Positions 26,025 through 35,230 of a stretch of 64,000 nucleotides of DNA are shown in pieces (the stretch's first letter is position 1; every line of letters starts with the position of its first letter). Origin of the DNA: Roseiarcus sp963805295. Lineage in GTDB: Bacteria > Pseudomonadota > Alphaproteobacteria > Rhizobiales > Beijerinckiaceae. Under the pieces are notes generated by a model. That model ran no database searches and was not told the origin of the DNA. It was given only the letters and a program-made list of their open reading frames with translations. Location: positions 86,215 to 150,214 of the forward strand of contig CAWDTW010000032.1 in NCBI GenBank assembly GCA_963805295.1, in the 5' to 3' direction. The position numbers were made by a program, and so were the translations under genes.

Positions 26025-26632
26025 CGCCTTGGCATTTCACGACATGGCTCGATCTGCTCGACCACTGGCAGACCGGCATCGCTGGCTTTCTTGCGTTCGC
26101 GGCGGGTTTCGGCACTGTCGTGGCGACGATGATCATAGCCCGCAGGCAGATCACCTCCTCGCGCGAGGATGCCGACAGGGTTATCGCCGCGACCCGCGAG
26201 CAGACCTCGGTCACCGCCAAGCAAACCGAGATGACCGTTCATTTGGAACAGATCCGCAACTTGGCCGAAGCAAACGGATTTCACGTCATGCTCGAAGCGG
26301 CGATGGCGCGAGTCCTCGCCGAGGCGGATTGGGCCAGAAAGACCTATCCGCGGGGTTTGAAGACAGGCGCGTTTGACGAGGACAAACTCCTCGTTCGCCA
26401 GTGCATCACCAAAGGCTCGTTCGCGGAATTGCGCGCCGCTTGCGTCAGGCAGGGCGGTCCTTTGACCAGCGAGTTTCTTGACCTCGAACGCGAGATCGAC
26501 AGCTTCAGGTCGCCGCAACCTTACGCCGCTGTGGACGAACAGCTTGCCTTGATCGAAGCGAAGGCGACCGAGCTGCGCAAGAAGGCCCTCGAGGCCTTCG
26601 AGGCCTTCGAGGCCTTCGAGGCCTTCGAGTAG
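26021..26632 (+). CDS. Membrane-anchored hypothetical protein of the tRNA-Ser island
   Basis: 203 residues from a GTG that overlaps the integrase stop (GTGA). N-terminal TM helix about residues 16-36 (IAGFLAFAAGFGTVVATMII), then a helical region ITSSREDADRVIAATREQTS, and a soluble domain (QIRNLAEANGFHVMLEAAMA, LDLEREIDSFRSPQP). It ends in an EAF repeat encoded by 9-bp units. Proteins with this layout accompany many islands, but no function is assigned. Confidence 0.75.
   Translation: MTPWHFTTWLDLLDHWQTGIAGFLAFAAGFGTVVATMIIARRQITSSREDADRVIAATREQTSVTAKQTEMTVHLEQIRNLAEANGFHVMLEAAMARVLAEADWARKTYPRGLKTGAFDEDKLLVRQCITKGSFAELRAACVRQGGPLTSEFLDLEREIDSFRSPQPYAAVDEQLALIEAKATELRKKALEAFEAFEAFEAFE
26591..26626 (+). 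repeat. Four perfect 9-bp tandem repeats (GAGGCCTTC)
   Basis: GAGGCCTTC occurs four times in a row, preceded by the variant AAGGCCCTC at 26582, and encodes EAFEAFEAFEAF at the extreme C-terminus of the membrane protein. Each unit contains the palindrome AGGCCT. Copy number may vary by slippage without breaking the frame. Confidence 0.9.
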
Positions 26633-26769
26633 ATGTGATGGTCCGCATCGCGATCAGCGTCGAGGCGTTCGAGGCGATAGCCCTTGCCGTTCGGCGAGGC
26701 TGAAATGGGCGTCCTTTCCAAACCCCCTTGGCCTCTGGAAGAAAGCCGGTCCAAAAAGGAGAGATAAGC

Positions 26770-27204
26770 ATGAAATCAATGTTATTGGCTGGCTGGGCGC
26801 TCGTCATGTTCGCAGGGTCGGTGTTGGACGGCAATCCGCAAACAGTGCCCTCGGCCCCGGCGACATCGCAGACGCCAACACTGCCAACAGCGGCGGAAAA
26901 GTACATCAAGGCTAAGATGGCGGAATACAAGGCTTGCATGGACATCGCAATAGGGATGGCGAGCGACACCAACGCTATCTTCAACCAGCTCTGTAAGATG
27001 GAGCTGCAAGCTGTCGACCACGAGGACAAGCTCGACGACCTGAACAGCAAGGTCGAGGACCTCGACGACCTGAAGAGCAAGGTCGAGGACCTCGACAAGA
27101 AGCTCGACGACCTGACCGAGAAGGTCGACGGCCTTAGGAGCGGGGTTGGGCGGGTGAACCTCAGGCTGGCAACGCCGTGGTGGAAGCGGTTGTGGGGAGG
27201 TTGA
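26770..27204 (+). CDS. Exported coiled-coil hypothetical protein
   Basis: 144 residues from the ATG at 26770 (AGGAGA upstream). Signal-peptide-like N-terminus MKSMLLAGWALVMFAGSVL, a Pro/Thr linker (TVPSAPATSQTPTLPTA), a helical part with two Cys (YKACMDIAIGMASD, FNQLCKMEL), and a heptad coiled coil with repeats DDLNSKVEDLDDLKSKVEDL, then DKKLDDLTEKVDGL. It ends with an aromatic tail WWKRLWGG. Function unknown. Confidence 0.7.
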   Translation: MKSMLLAGWALVMFAGSVLDGNPQTVPSAPATSQTPTLPTAAEKYIKAKMAEYKACMDIAIGMASDTNAIFNQLCKMELQAVDHEDKLDDLNSKVEDLDDLKSKVEDLDKKLDDLTEKVDGLRSGVGRVNLRLATPWWKRLWGG

Positions 27205-27299
27205 ACATGTGCAGAGGCCAAGCGTGTTTTTGACCACGAAGGAGCGGCTTGAAGGCTTGGGGCATTAACGGTTCCCTCAGTTGGGCCGCGATGGCATCA

Positions 27300-27323
27300 G
27301 TTCGAATCCCCTCAGCTCCGCCA
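27300..27323. other. Candidate attR: degenerate copy of the tRNA-Ser 3' end
   Basis: GTTCGAATCCC then CTCAG then CTCCGCCA, matching the tRNA-Ser 3' end (24493-24516) at 20 of 24 positions. It marks a possible right end of the element that carries the integrase, giving about 2.8 kb between attL and attR. The mismatches are clustered in the acceptor stem and could reflect decay or an independent tRNA-like fragment. Confidence 0.45.
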
Positions 27324-27674
27324 CGGACTACGTATTTGATATTACATACGAAGTCTACCTCAGGCGGGTCGAACGATTTCATCCAGGAAACTGGGTGTGC
27401 CGAGGGGCAGTCCGGAAACGCTGAATCGCGATATGCTGGTGAAATTCACATTTTGCCCCGCAAAACGTCTCTGTCGACAGGCTCCCAAATTCGGCTGCGC
27501 AAGCCTCGGGACCGAGGCCAGAATTCGACCCCTTTAAAGTCGTCGGCCTGAGGCGATTGTCTGAAGGGTGCGCAAAGAAACTTGTTGACGCGCGGGCTAT
27601 GACGCCACGTCCGGATAGAGCGCCCTGGCGAGTTCCTCCGGCGCCGGCTACTGTCCGAGAATCGCGACAAGAGA
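27324..27674. other. Intergenic region before the helicase pair
   Basis: No convincing gene; frames are short and of odd composition. Probably contains the promoter for the helicase operon. Confidence 0.4.
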
Positions 27675-30014
27675 ATGTCGCCACCGTGCAAGGCCTCCAT
27701 GCCGCTCCATCCTGCCAAGACGCTGGTCGTCAACCCCGATCCGCTGGCCGATCCCGATACGTGGGCCGAGACCCTCGCCCAAGTTTTTGCCAATCCAGCC
27801 CGGACGGAAGGCTTTCTTGCCGAGGCCGAAAAGGCGGAAAGAGCCTGCCCAGGGGATCCGATCATTCTGTTTCAGGCTGCGATGGCGGCTTTGCTCGACT
27901 GCCGGCCCGACAAGGCGCAGCTTTACCTCAAGCGTTACGCCAAGCGCTACGTGGCGAGCGAACCCTATCACCTCTTGTCGGCGCTCACGCTCGCGGCCCA
28001 GAAGAAGCTGATCGCGGCGCGGGCGCTGCTGGAGCGCCACCGTCTGACGGATTTGCGCATTGCGATGGGGTCGTTTCCCGGCGGCTGGGAGCGGCGACAC
28101 TGGCTCGCCGAGAGGCTCGACGCCATCATGGGTCGCGAGCGTCCGACGCGCACGCGCAAGCCGGCGGTCAAGCCTGCTCCCGTGCAGGGCCGCCCCAAGA
28201 GTCCTTTGTCGACCAAATCCGCCGCGCCGCCGCCAGCACAAGCACGGCCGGCGGCTCAGCCGGCAATACCGAACTTGGAGCGGCTGCAGGTCGATATTCC
28301 GCTGGTCGTCGATTCGGACCTGAGGCCGCTGCTTGCCGCCGCAACCGGTCAAGCCGAGCGCGAAGGCGGTTGGTTCATCTTGCGCGAGCGTTTCGCCCAC
28401 CTCGGCTTGGCCGAGGGCTTCGACGAACTGCTCTGCGTGCCTCACCTCAAGGGCACCGAGACCTTTTGGTATCAGACCGAGACCGTGCGCAAGGTGTTGA
28501 AGCAGTTCCGCGGCCGTGTGCTGCTCGCCGACGAGGTCGGCCTTGGCAAGACCGTCGAGGCGGGCATGGTGCTCAAAGAGTATTTGCTTCGCGGCATGGT
28601 TGAGCGAGTGTTGGTGCTCGTTCCCGCCTCGCTGGTGGGACAGTGGCGGGAGGAATTGGAGACCAAATTCGAAATTTCGTGCGTCACCACCTATGACCCG
28701 CTTCTTCGCGAGGATCCCCAGCGCTTCTGGGCGGCGCCGAGGATCATTGCTTCGCTCGCGCTAGCCCGACGGCGCGAGCATGTCGAGCGCCTCCTTGCGC
28801 AGTCGTTCGATCTTGTGATCGTCGATGAAGCCCACCATCTGCGCGACCGCGCCAGCCAAAGTTACAAGCTGGTCGACAGCCTGACCAAGCGTTTCCTGCT
28901 ATTGCTCTCCGCTACGCCCGTGCAGAACAATCTCATTGAACTCTACACTCTGTTGACCCTGCTCAAGCCCGGCATTTTCAAGACGCAGAAGGAATTTCGC
29001 TCAGCGTACATGACCGCGGGCAAGCCGCGTCAGCCGGCGAACTCGGAGCGGCTGCGTGATCTGATGCGCGACGCCATGATCCGCAACACCAGGGCTGTTG
29101 TGGCGCTGAAATTGCCGCGTCGCCACGCCTCCACCCGCCCCGTCGATCCCACGCCCGGGGAGCAGGCGGCCTATCAGGAGTTGGCGGGGCAGATCCGAGC
29201 TCTTGTCGCTGACGATCGGCCGAGCCGCCATCGCCTCGTAGCGCACCACTTGCTGAGCGCTGCAGGGTCCTCGCCCGCCGCCGCATCCGCAGCCATCGCC
29301 CGTTTTGCCGCCCGGCATGACAGTCATCCGGCCTGGCTGGCGTTGGCGGACCGCTGGGCGGCCCTCGGCTCTGGCGGCAAAGAATTGGCGCTGCTTGAAT
29401 TGCTCGCTCGCAATCCCGATGAGAAGAAGCTCGTTTTCGTCCATCACCGAGAGACAATGTCCAGCCTGGCGGACTTGCTCGCCCGGAACGGCATCGAATT
29501 CGCTCGCTTCGAGGGCGGCCTCGGCGGCCCCGACAAGGACGCGGCGATCGCCGATTTCCGCGAGCGGGTTCCGGTGCTTTTATGCACTGAATCCGGTGGC
29601 GAGGGCCGCAACATTCAATTCTGCAACACGCTGATCAACTTTGATATCCCTTGGAATCCCATGGCTATCGAACAGCGCATCGGACGCATCGACCGCATCG
29701 GTCAGAGCCGCGACGTGTTTGTGTTCAATTTGGTCGCCCGCGGAACGGTCGAGGAGCAGGTGCTGCGGCTGCTCGACGAAAAGATCAACATGTTTGAGCT
29801 GGTGGTCGGCGAGGCCGGCGCGATTCTGGGTGAGATGGAAGAGGAGCGGAACTTCGCCGATTTGGTTTTGGACGCGTGGTTGGAGACGACCGCGGCCGGT
29901 CAAGCCGAGGCCTTCGATGCGCTCGGCCGTCGGCTTGACGAGGCGCGGACCCAATACAGCGACGCCAAGGCGCTCGATGACGCTTTGTTCGGCGAAGAAT
30001 TCGAGACCGCGTAG
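27675..30014 (+). CDS. SNF2/RapA-like DEAD/DEAH helicase
   Basis: 779 residues (771 from the ATG at 27699). The N-terminal 200 residues are TPR-like helices followed by a Pro/Ala/Lys linker. The helicase core has motif I VLLADEVGLGKTVEAGMVLK, Ia VLVLVPASLVGQWREEL, II LVIVDEAHHLRDRAS (DEAH), III LLLLSATPVQNNLIELY, IV KLVFVHHRETMSSLADLL, V LLCTESGGEGRNIQFCN and VI PMAIEQRIGRIDRIGQSRDV. This is the SF2 SNF2 branch near RapA, a DNA translocase. The C-terminus (EEERNFADLVLDAWLETTA) is helical. It is followed 18 bases later by a zinc-ribbon gene. No PLD, nuclease or methylase domain is present, so it is not DISARM. Confidence 0.88.
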   Translation: MSPPCKASMPLHPAKTLVVNPDPLADPDTWAETLAQVFANPARTEGFLAEAEKAERACPGDPIILFQAAMAALLDCRPDKAQLYLKRYAKRYVASEPYHLLSALTLAAQKKLIAARALLERHRLTDLRIAMGSFPGGWERRHWLAERLDAIMGRERPTRTRKPAVKPAPVQGRPKSPLSTKSAAPPPAQARPAAQPAIPNLERLQVDIPLVVDSDLRPLLAAATGQAEREGGWFILRERFAHLGLAEGFDELLCVPHLKGTETFWYQTETVRKVLKQFRGRVLLADEVGLGKTVEAGMVLKEYLLRGMVERVLVLVPASLVGQWREELETKFEISCVTTYDPLLREDPQRFWAAPRIIASLALARRREHVERLLAQSFDLVIVDEAHHLRDRASQSYKLVDSLTKRFLLLLSATPVQNNLIELYTLLTLLKPGIFKTQKEFRSAYMTAGKPRQPANSERLRDLMRDAMIRNTRAVVALKLPRRHASTRPVDPTPGEQAAYQELAGQIRALVADDRPSRHRLVAHHLLSAAGSSPAAASAAIARFAARHDSHPAWLALADRWAALGSGGKELALLELLARNPDEKKLVFVHHRETMSSLADLLARNGIEFARFEGGLGGPDKDAAIADFRERVPVLLCTESGGEGRNIQFCNTLINFDIPWNPMAIEQRIGRIDRIGQSRDVFVFNLVARGTVEEQVLRLLDEKINMFELVVGEAGAILGEMEEERNFADLVLDAWLETTAAGQAEAFDALGRRLDEARTQYSDAKALDDALFGEEFETA

Positions 30015-30032
30015 CGCGAGGGAGATCAGACG

Positions 30033-31220
30033 GTGACCGGCTTGCGCGACTTCGTCGCCGACTTGATGGAGCGGGAGGGCGCGGCGGTCGAGACCCTGGA
30101 GCCCGACGGCCTAGCGGTGATCGCGCCGCCTGAGGTTCGCTCGGCGTTCGGCTGGCCGGAGCTGGCTCGGCTGGGCTTCGGCGTGGAGTTGCCGGTCGGC
30201 GCCCAGCGCATTGGCATTGAAGGCGAATGGCTGGAGCGCTTCGGAGCGCTGCTCGCGGGCCACGGGCGGTATGCCGAGCGCCAGATCGCTTGTGACGAGC
30301 CGCCAACGCTGGGCGATCCAGAGCGCCTGCTTCGCCATATCCTCGATTTGCCCAACGCAGTCTGGCGTTTTCAAAAGCAGCGGTCGACGTGGAGCCGCTG
30401 CCTGCTGATCGGCTTTCGCACCACGGCGGTTTCCGACGAGAAGCGCGAAAACATCCTGTGGATGGGGTTTAATACTGGCACCGGCGCTGCCTTGGGTGAT
30501 GTGCAGCGTCGGCTGCGGGCATTCTTGGGCGGCGACCAAACCTGGCAGACGCCTGAGCCGGCGGTCAGAGAGGCGGCGGGACCAGGCTGGGACGCCGCTA
30601 CGCTGGAGGCGCGAGTTCGACCGGCGCTAGACGCAAGCGTGCGTGCGGAATTAGCGCCGTTTCTCCATTCGATGCAGCGTCGTCTGGCGCGCGATCACAC
30701 TCGCCTGCACGGCTACCATAACGATTTGCGCCGGGAATCCTTGACCCGTCTGCTTGCGCTCGCAGGTGTCAAGGGGCCTAAGGCCGACGCTGACCGCCAA
30801 CGGGAAAACCATCGGATTGCGGCGATCGAGCGCGAGTACCGGGCCAAACTTGGTGATCTCCGACATAACTACGCCCTGCGCGTCACCGTCGATTGGATCC
30901 AAACCCTGGAGTTGTTCGTCCCCGTTCAGCGCCTGGAGGTGCTGATCCGGCGCCGCAAAGGCGAGCGCGCGATCCATCTCGACTGGCATCCGCTCGTTCG
31001 TGTGGCCGAGGCGCCGCCCTGCGACTGGGGACTGGGTTTGAAGTCCACACGCATGATTTGTGACGAACGCTTGCATCTCACGGAGCCCGCCGGCCAGGAT
31101 CCGTGTCCTGGCTGCGCCAAGCCCTTCTGCCGCGCCTGCCACCCGGCCGCCTGTCCGCGATGCGGCATGGCGGTGAGCGATGAGCGCATGAATACCCTTG
31201 ACCCAGAACCTCCGGCCTGA
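30033..31220 (+). CDS. Zinc-ribbon partner protein of the SNF2 helicase
   Basis: 395 residues from a GTG at 30033. N-terminal domain unknown (LRDFVADLMEREGAAVETLE); a middle part has LIGFRTTAVSDEKRENILWM and a helical segment HTRLHGYHNDLRRESLTRLL. The end is a treble-clef or zinc-ribbon: CPGCAKPFCRACHPAACPRC (four CxxC-type Cys pairs in 20 residues). No catalytic motif is recognised. Close spacing shows it is co-transcribed with the helicase, and it probably acts as its substrate-recognition or adaptor subunit. Function inferred only. Confidence 0.7.
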   Translation: MTGLRDFVADLMEREGAAVETLEPDGLAVIAPPEVRSAFGWPELARLGFGVELPVGAQRIGIEGEWLERFGALLAGHGRYAERQIACDEPPTLGDPERLLRHILDLPNAVWRFQKQRSTWSRCLLIGFRTTAVSDEKRENILWMGFNTGTGAALGDVQRRLRAFLGGDQTWQTPEPAVREAAGPGWDAATLEARVRPALDASVRAELAPFLHSMQRRLARDHTRLHGYHNDLRRESLTRLLALAGVKGPKADADRQRENHRIAAIEREYRAKLGDLRHNYALRVTVDWIQTLELFVPVQRLEVLIRRRKGERAIHLDWHPLVRVAEAPPCDWGLGLKSTRMICDERLHLTEPAGQDPCPGCAKPFCRACHPAACPRCGMAVSDERMNTLDPEPPA

Positions 31221-31457
31221 CGCCGAGAGCCCAAGCCCCCGGTCCGATCGCCGTCGCTCGCTCCGACTGCGTGTTCCAACGGAGTCGATGCTGACTGACG
31301 GCGCTAACCCAACTTCCGGCGTGGGCGACTGATTTTTCCGTCGGGCGAGCCCACAAGGATAGCTAAGTCATTGGAAATGCCCGAGGCGCGTGGAGGGCGG
31401 CGCGCGCGGTTTCAATATAGTGACTACAATATGCTGTCTATCCCTTGCATTCACGGC

Positions 31458-33345
31458 GCTTCTGTGATTGTTAGTGGGCTATGTACATCCGCAAGTCGAT
31501 TCGGGGGTACAAGGGCAAGACGTACACCAATTATGTGCTGGTGGAGTCCGTCCACACCGCCAAAGGCCCGCGCCAGAAGACGGTCTGCTCGCTCGGCGAC
31601 CTGAGCCCGCGACCGGGCGCGGAGTGGCTCAAGCTCGCGCGCAAGATCGAAGATGCGCTGGTCGGCCAAGACGATCTGCTCGATGCCGCTGATGGCGAAG
31701 TCGCCGACATTGTCCGGCGGGTGCGGGCAAGACGCGCCGACCGCGGCGAGGTTACGCCGGCGCCGTCGTTGTCGCGGACGGCCCGCGGGGCGTTGATCAA
31801 GGTCGATCCCTCGCGCGTCACCACCGAGCGCCACCGTGAAGCCGGCCCGGTCCACGTCGGCCATCAGTTCTGGCAGCGCCTCGGCCTCGACCGCATTCTG
31901 CGCGACTGCGGGCTGTCCGCCACCGCGCAACGGCTGGCCTGTGCGATGGCGCTCAATCGCTTGATCGCGCCGTGCTCCGAACACGCCATGCCGGATTGGA
32001 TCCGGCGCACCGCACTCGCCGGCATTCTCGGCGTCGACTTCGGTGGGTTGACGGAAGACCCGCTCTACGGGGTGCTCGACAAGCTTTATCCGCACCGCGC
32101 CGCCATTGAGGCGGCGCTGGTTGCGCGCGAGCGCAGCCTGTTCAATCTCGACGCAACGATCTATCTCTACGATCTCACCTCGACCTACTTCGAGGGCGAG
32201 TGCGCCCGCAACGGCAAGGCCAAGCGCGGCTCCTCACGCGATCACCGCGCCGACTGCAAGCAGGTCGTGGTCGGCCTCGTGGTTAGCCGGGAGGGCTTTC
32301 CGATCACCCACGAGGTGTTCGCCGGCAACACCCAGGACCGCACGACGCTTGCCGCCATGCTCGATCGCCTCGCCGAGCGCGCCGGCCTGCGGCAAGGCGC
32401 AACCGTGGTGGTCGACCGCGGCATGGCCTTCGACGACAACCTCGCCGAGATCACGGACCGCAAGCTGCACTATGTCGTCGCCAGCCGCCAGCCCGAGCGT
32501 GACCGCTGGCTGGCCGACCTCGAGGACACCGACGGCTTCGCCCCGGTGCTGCGCCAGCCTTCGCCGCTCAACCCGGCGCAGAAGAAGACCACGATCGAGA
32601 TCAAGACCCGCGTCGACGGCGAAAAGACCTACGCGCTGTGCCGCAGCGAGCAGCGCATCGCCAAGGACCGCGCCATCCGCACCAAGCAGGACGGGCGGCT
32701 GCGCGCGGATCTCGACAGGCTCGCCAAGCGCGTCGCCGAGAAAAAACTGGTCAAGGCCGAGAAGGTCAACCAGGCGATCGGACGCTTGAAGGAGCGCTAC
32801 CCCCGCGTCGCGCGCTACTTCGATCTCTCCTACGACGCGCAGACCGCGACCCTCCAAGCCCAGTTCAATGCCGACAAGTATGCCAAGGCCGAACGGCTCG
32901 ACGGATGCTATCCGATCAAGACCGATCGCAACGATCTCTCAGGCGACGAGCTCTGGCGCATCTACATCCTGCTGACCCGCGCCGAGAACGCCTTCCGCGA
33001 TATGAAATCGCCGCTCGCCGAGCGGCCGATCTTCCATCACACCGAGCGCCGCACCGAAGCCCACATCTTTCTCTGCGTGCTCGCCTACCATTTGTTGATC
33101 GCCATCGAGAGGACTTTGCTCGACCAGGGCATCCATTCCTCCTGGCCGACCGTGCGCGACACCCTCGAGAGCCACCAAATCTGCACCATCGTCCTGCCAG
33201 CCGACGACGGCTCCTGCCTGCGCATCCGCAAGGCCGCAACCCCGGAGCCCGACGTCCTCGACCTCTACCGCTGCCTCGACCTCTCACCGCGCATCATGAA
33301 GCCGCAACAGACATGGACCCCAGTCCATAGTGACTAACAAATGTC
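31458..33345 (+). mobile_element. IS1634-family insertion sequence
   Basis: About 1.9 kb with one intact transposase. Ends are approximate: the left sequence TTGTTAGTGGGCTATGTAC matches the right end read on the minus strand TTGTTAGTCACTATGGACT, so these are imperfect inverted repeats, with the start codon overlapping the left one. Target duplication not determined. Confidence 0.7.
31481..33337 (+). CDS. IS1634-family transposase
   Basis: 618 residues, intact. Starts MYIRKSIRGYKGKTYTNYVL, the family N-terminus. The RNase-H-like DDE core is visible: LYDLTSTYFEGECARNGKAK (first Asp), VVVDRGMAFDDNLAEI (second Asp) and LTRAENAFRDMKSPLAERPI (Glu), with the Y-(2)-R-(3)-E-like spacing of IS4-type enzymes. 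C-terminal blocks HIFLCVLAYHLLIAIERTL follow. Complete and probably active. Confidence 0.92.
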   Translation: MYIRKSIRGYKGKTYTNYVLVESVHTAKGPRQKTVCSLGDLSPRPGAEWLKLARKIEDALVGQDDLLDAADGEVADIVRRVRARRADRGEVTPAPSLSRTARGALIKVDPSRVTTERHREAGPVHVGHQFWQRLGLDRILRDCGLSATAQRLACAMALNRLIAPCSEHAMPDWIRRTALAGILGVDFGGLTEDPLYGVLDKLYPHRAAIEAALVARERSLFNLDATIYLYDLTSTYFEGECARNGKAKRGSSRDHRADCKQVVVGLVVSREGFPITHEVFAGNTQDRTTLAAMLDRLAERAGLRQGATVVVDRGMAFDDNLAEITDRKLHYVVASRQPERDRWLADLEDTDGFAPVLRQPSPLNPAQKKTTIEIKTRVDGEKTYALCRSEQRIAKDRAIRTKQDGRLRADLDRLAKRVAEKKLVKAEKVNQAIGRLKERYPRVARYFDLSYDAQTATLQAQFNADKYAKAERLDGCYPIKTDRNDLSGDELWRIYILLTRAENAFRDMKSPLAERPIFHHTERRTEAHIFLCVLAYHLLIAIERTLLDQGIHSSWPTVRDTLESHQICTIVLPADDGSCLRIRKAATPEPDVLDLYRCLDLSPRIMKPQQTWTPVHSD

Positions 33346-33903
33346 CTATCTTATTGAAATAAAAGTACTTCTGCCATGAAAATAGCTTCAGCGCGGATGT
33401 GGGGTCATGCGGGCTCGGCCTTTGGTTCGAGGGTGACGTTGTAGCCGAGGCGCTCGATACGTCGTTTGAGGTTGGCGACGGTTCGGGTCTGGGCGATCTG
33501 GTCGAGGTAGGCTTCTCCGAGTTCGCGGTAGGGCAGGCCCTTGGTAAGCATGTGATAGGCAGCCACGAGGATCTTGTGAGCGATGGCGAGAGCCGCGCGC
33601 ATGGCGCCGCGGCGCGCCTTGAGGCGGTGGAACTTGTCCTTGAGGTAGCTGCCCTTGGTCCGCGCGGCGGAAATGGCGGCGCCGACGAGCATGGTGCGCA
33701 GATGGACATTGCCCTTGCGGGCGCGCCCGCTCTTCTGCTTGCCGGCGCTCTCATGGTTGCCGGGGCACACGCCGGCCCATGCGGCGAGATGGTAGACGCT
33801 GAGGAAGACGCTCATATCGACACCGATCTCGGCGATGAGGGCGGCGGCGACCACCCAGTCGACGCCAGGGATCTGCATCAGCAGGGCGTGCTGAACGCAG
33901 TAA

Positions 33904-35230
33904 GGCGATGCCCAAAAACTATTGCTTCATTTCGTGAAACCTCGGCGAGATGCTGTAGTTCCATTCTGGATGGAATGAGTTCGGGTCATGTTGAGGGTCG
34001 CCATTTCCGCGTCCGAGACCTTGATGCCCTTTGGATAGGTGTTGCTATCGAGTTCGCAGCGGATTTTGAGACCGGTTTTCGTCGTGGTGTTGGCGATCAG
34101 TTCGATGACGATGAGGAGGCTGAGGAGTGGCGTCGCGCGCCAGTTCTGCGTGATGTGGCAGAACATGCGATGCTCGATCTTGTTCCACTTCGAAGTCCCT
34201 GGCGGATAGTGGCAAACCTGAATGATCAGACCGGTTTCGTCCGCGAGTTGTTGGAGGGCCAACTTCCAGAGCCGCAGCCGTGAACCATTGGAGCCGCCGC
34301 CGTCGGCCGTGATCATCAGGCGCCTCATCCCGGGATAGAGCTTCCAACCCATCTGATCGAGCCAGCATCGGACGGCGTTGACGGCGAACTCCCCGGTGTC
34401 GTGGTCGATTCCGAGGCTGACATAGCCGAGGTTGGCGCCGATGTCGTAGACCCCGTAAGGGACGACCTTGCCCAACTCCTTGTCCTCGAAATCGTGAGCG
34501 TTGACCTCGATCGGTTCGCCCTGCGGCCCATAGTCGCTACCGCCGTTCTTGAATTCGCCCAGCAATTCCTTCTTCTTCGCGTCGATCGATATCACGGGTT
34601 CGCCGGCCGCCTGAAACGCCTCGACCTTCGCGTTGATATATTCGAACTGGGCGTCGCGATCAGGATGTTTGCCGGCTTCCTTGGTCTTGCGGTTGGAATG
34701 GCGACAATATTTCAGTTCCTCCAGCAGCTTGGGAATGGTCGAGGAACTCACTTTGTGACCCATGGCGCGAAGCGCCGTCGCCAGCTTGTCGTGGCTCTTG
34801 GAGACCCATCGCAACGGCCGCATCGGGTCGCCCATCGTCGCCGGCTCGAGCAATCGTTGCAAGTCCTCCAACAGCGTCGGGTCCTTGACCGTCAACCGAG
34901 GAGTGCCCCCGCCCTTGCGCCGCACCTCTCCCGTCAAGGAGCCGGGGTTCCGCAAGTCCTTCAGACCGCGCCCAATCGTGCTCCGGGCGACCTTCGTCGC
35001 GCGCGCGACCGCCGCAATCCCGCCGTAGCCCGCCGCCTTCGCCTCCGCCGCCGCGCTCAACCGCCGGCGTCGCTCGTCCAGCGAAGGCCGAAGCGCGTCA
35101 AACCGGACGCGCAGGGATGATTCGTCTATCATCATCACGATATAGACGCTCGCCTCGCACTCGGGAATCCGCTAAACAGCCGATGCCAGTAAAATCGCAA
35201 ATTCCGAATCGGCTATTTTTGGGCGTCGCC
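33904..35230 (-). mobile_element. ISAzo13-family element, copy 1, inside IS110 copy 1
   Basis: 1327 bp bounded by GGCGACGCCCAAAAATAG (end near 35230) and GGCGATGCCCAAAAACTA (end near 33904) as inverted repeats, flanked on both sides by TTA (read on the minus strand), a 3-bp target duplication. It splits the IS110 transposase. One base is missing near 33985 relative to copy 3. Confidence 0.9.
33927..35138 (-). CDS. ISAzo13-family transposase, copy 1 (frameshifted last 20 codons)
   Basis: 403 residues. HTH-like N-terminus (GIAAVARATKVARSTIGRGL), a GDPMRPLRWVSKSHDKLATA block, then the DDE core: VISIDAKKKELLGEFKNGG, LMITADGGGSNGSRLRLWKL and PPGTSKWNKIEHRMFCHITQ (the Asp, Asp, Glu set). A single base deletion near 33985 changes the tail to THSIQNGTTASRRGFTK instead of the DSFHPEWNYSISPRF of copy 3. 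The core is complete. Confidence 0.9.
   Translation of the reverse strand: MMMIDESSLRVRFDALRPSLDERRRRLSAAAEAKAAGYGGIAAVARATKVARSTIGRGLKDLRNPGSLTGEVRRKGGGTPRLTVKDPTLLEDLQRLLEPATMGDPMRPLRWVSKSHDKLATALRAMGHKVSSSTIPKLLEELKYCRHSNRKTKEAGKHPDRDAQFEYINAKVEAFQAAGEPVISIDAKKKELLGEFKNGGSDYGPQGEPIEVNAHDFEDKELGKVVPYGVYDIGANLGYVSLGIDHDTGEFAVNAVRCWLDQMGWKLYPGMRRLMITADGGGSNGSRLRLWKLALQQLADETGLIIQVCHYPPGTSKWNKIEHRMFCHITQNWRATPLLSLLIVIELIANTTTKTGLKIRCELDSNTYPKGIKVSDAEMATLNMTRTHSIQNGTTASRRGFTK

Noticed and set aside
27242..27323. Complete tRNA or tmRNA gene ending in GCTCCGCCA
   Set aside because: GGAGC pairs with GCTCC but no anticodon arm, T-stem or D-arm pairs properly; kept only as a possible attachment-site copy.
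27557..28603. 348-codon plus-strand frame overlapping the helicase start
   Set aside because: Low-complexity Arg/Gly/Ala translation in a shifted frame of the helicase; no start signals or motifs.
27675..31220. DISARM or BREX locus
   Set aside because: Only a SNF2-type helicase and a zinc-ribbon protein are present; no methylase, PLD, DUF1998, BrxC or PglZ-like genes were found.
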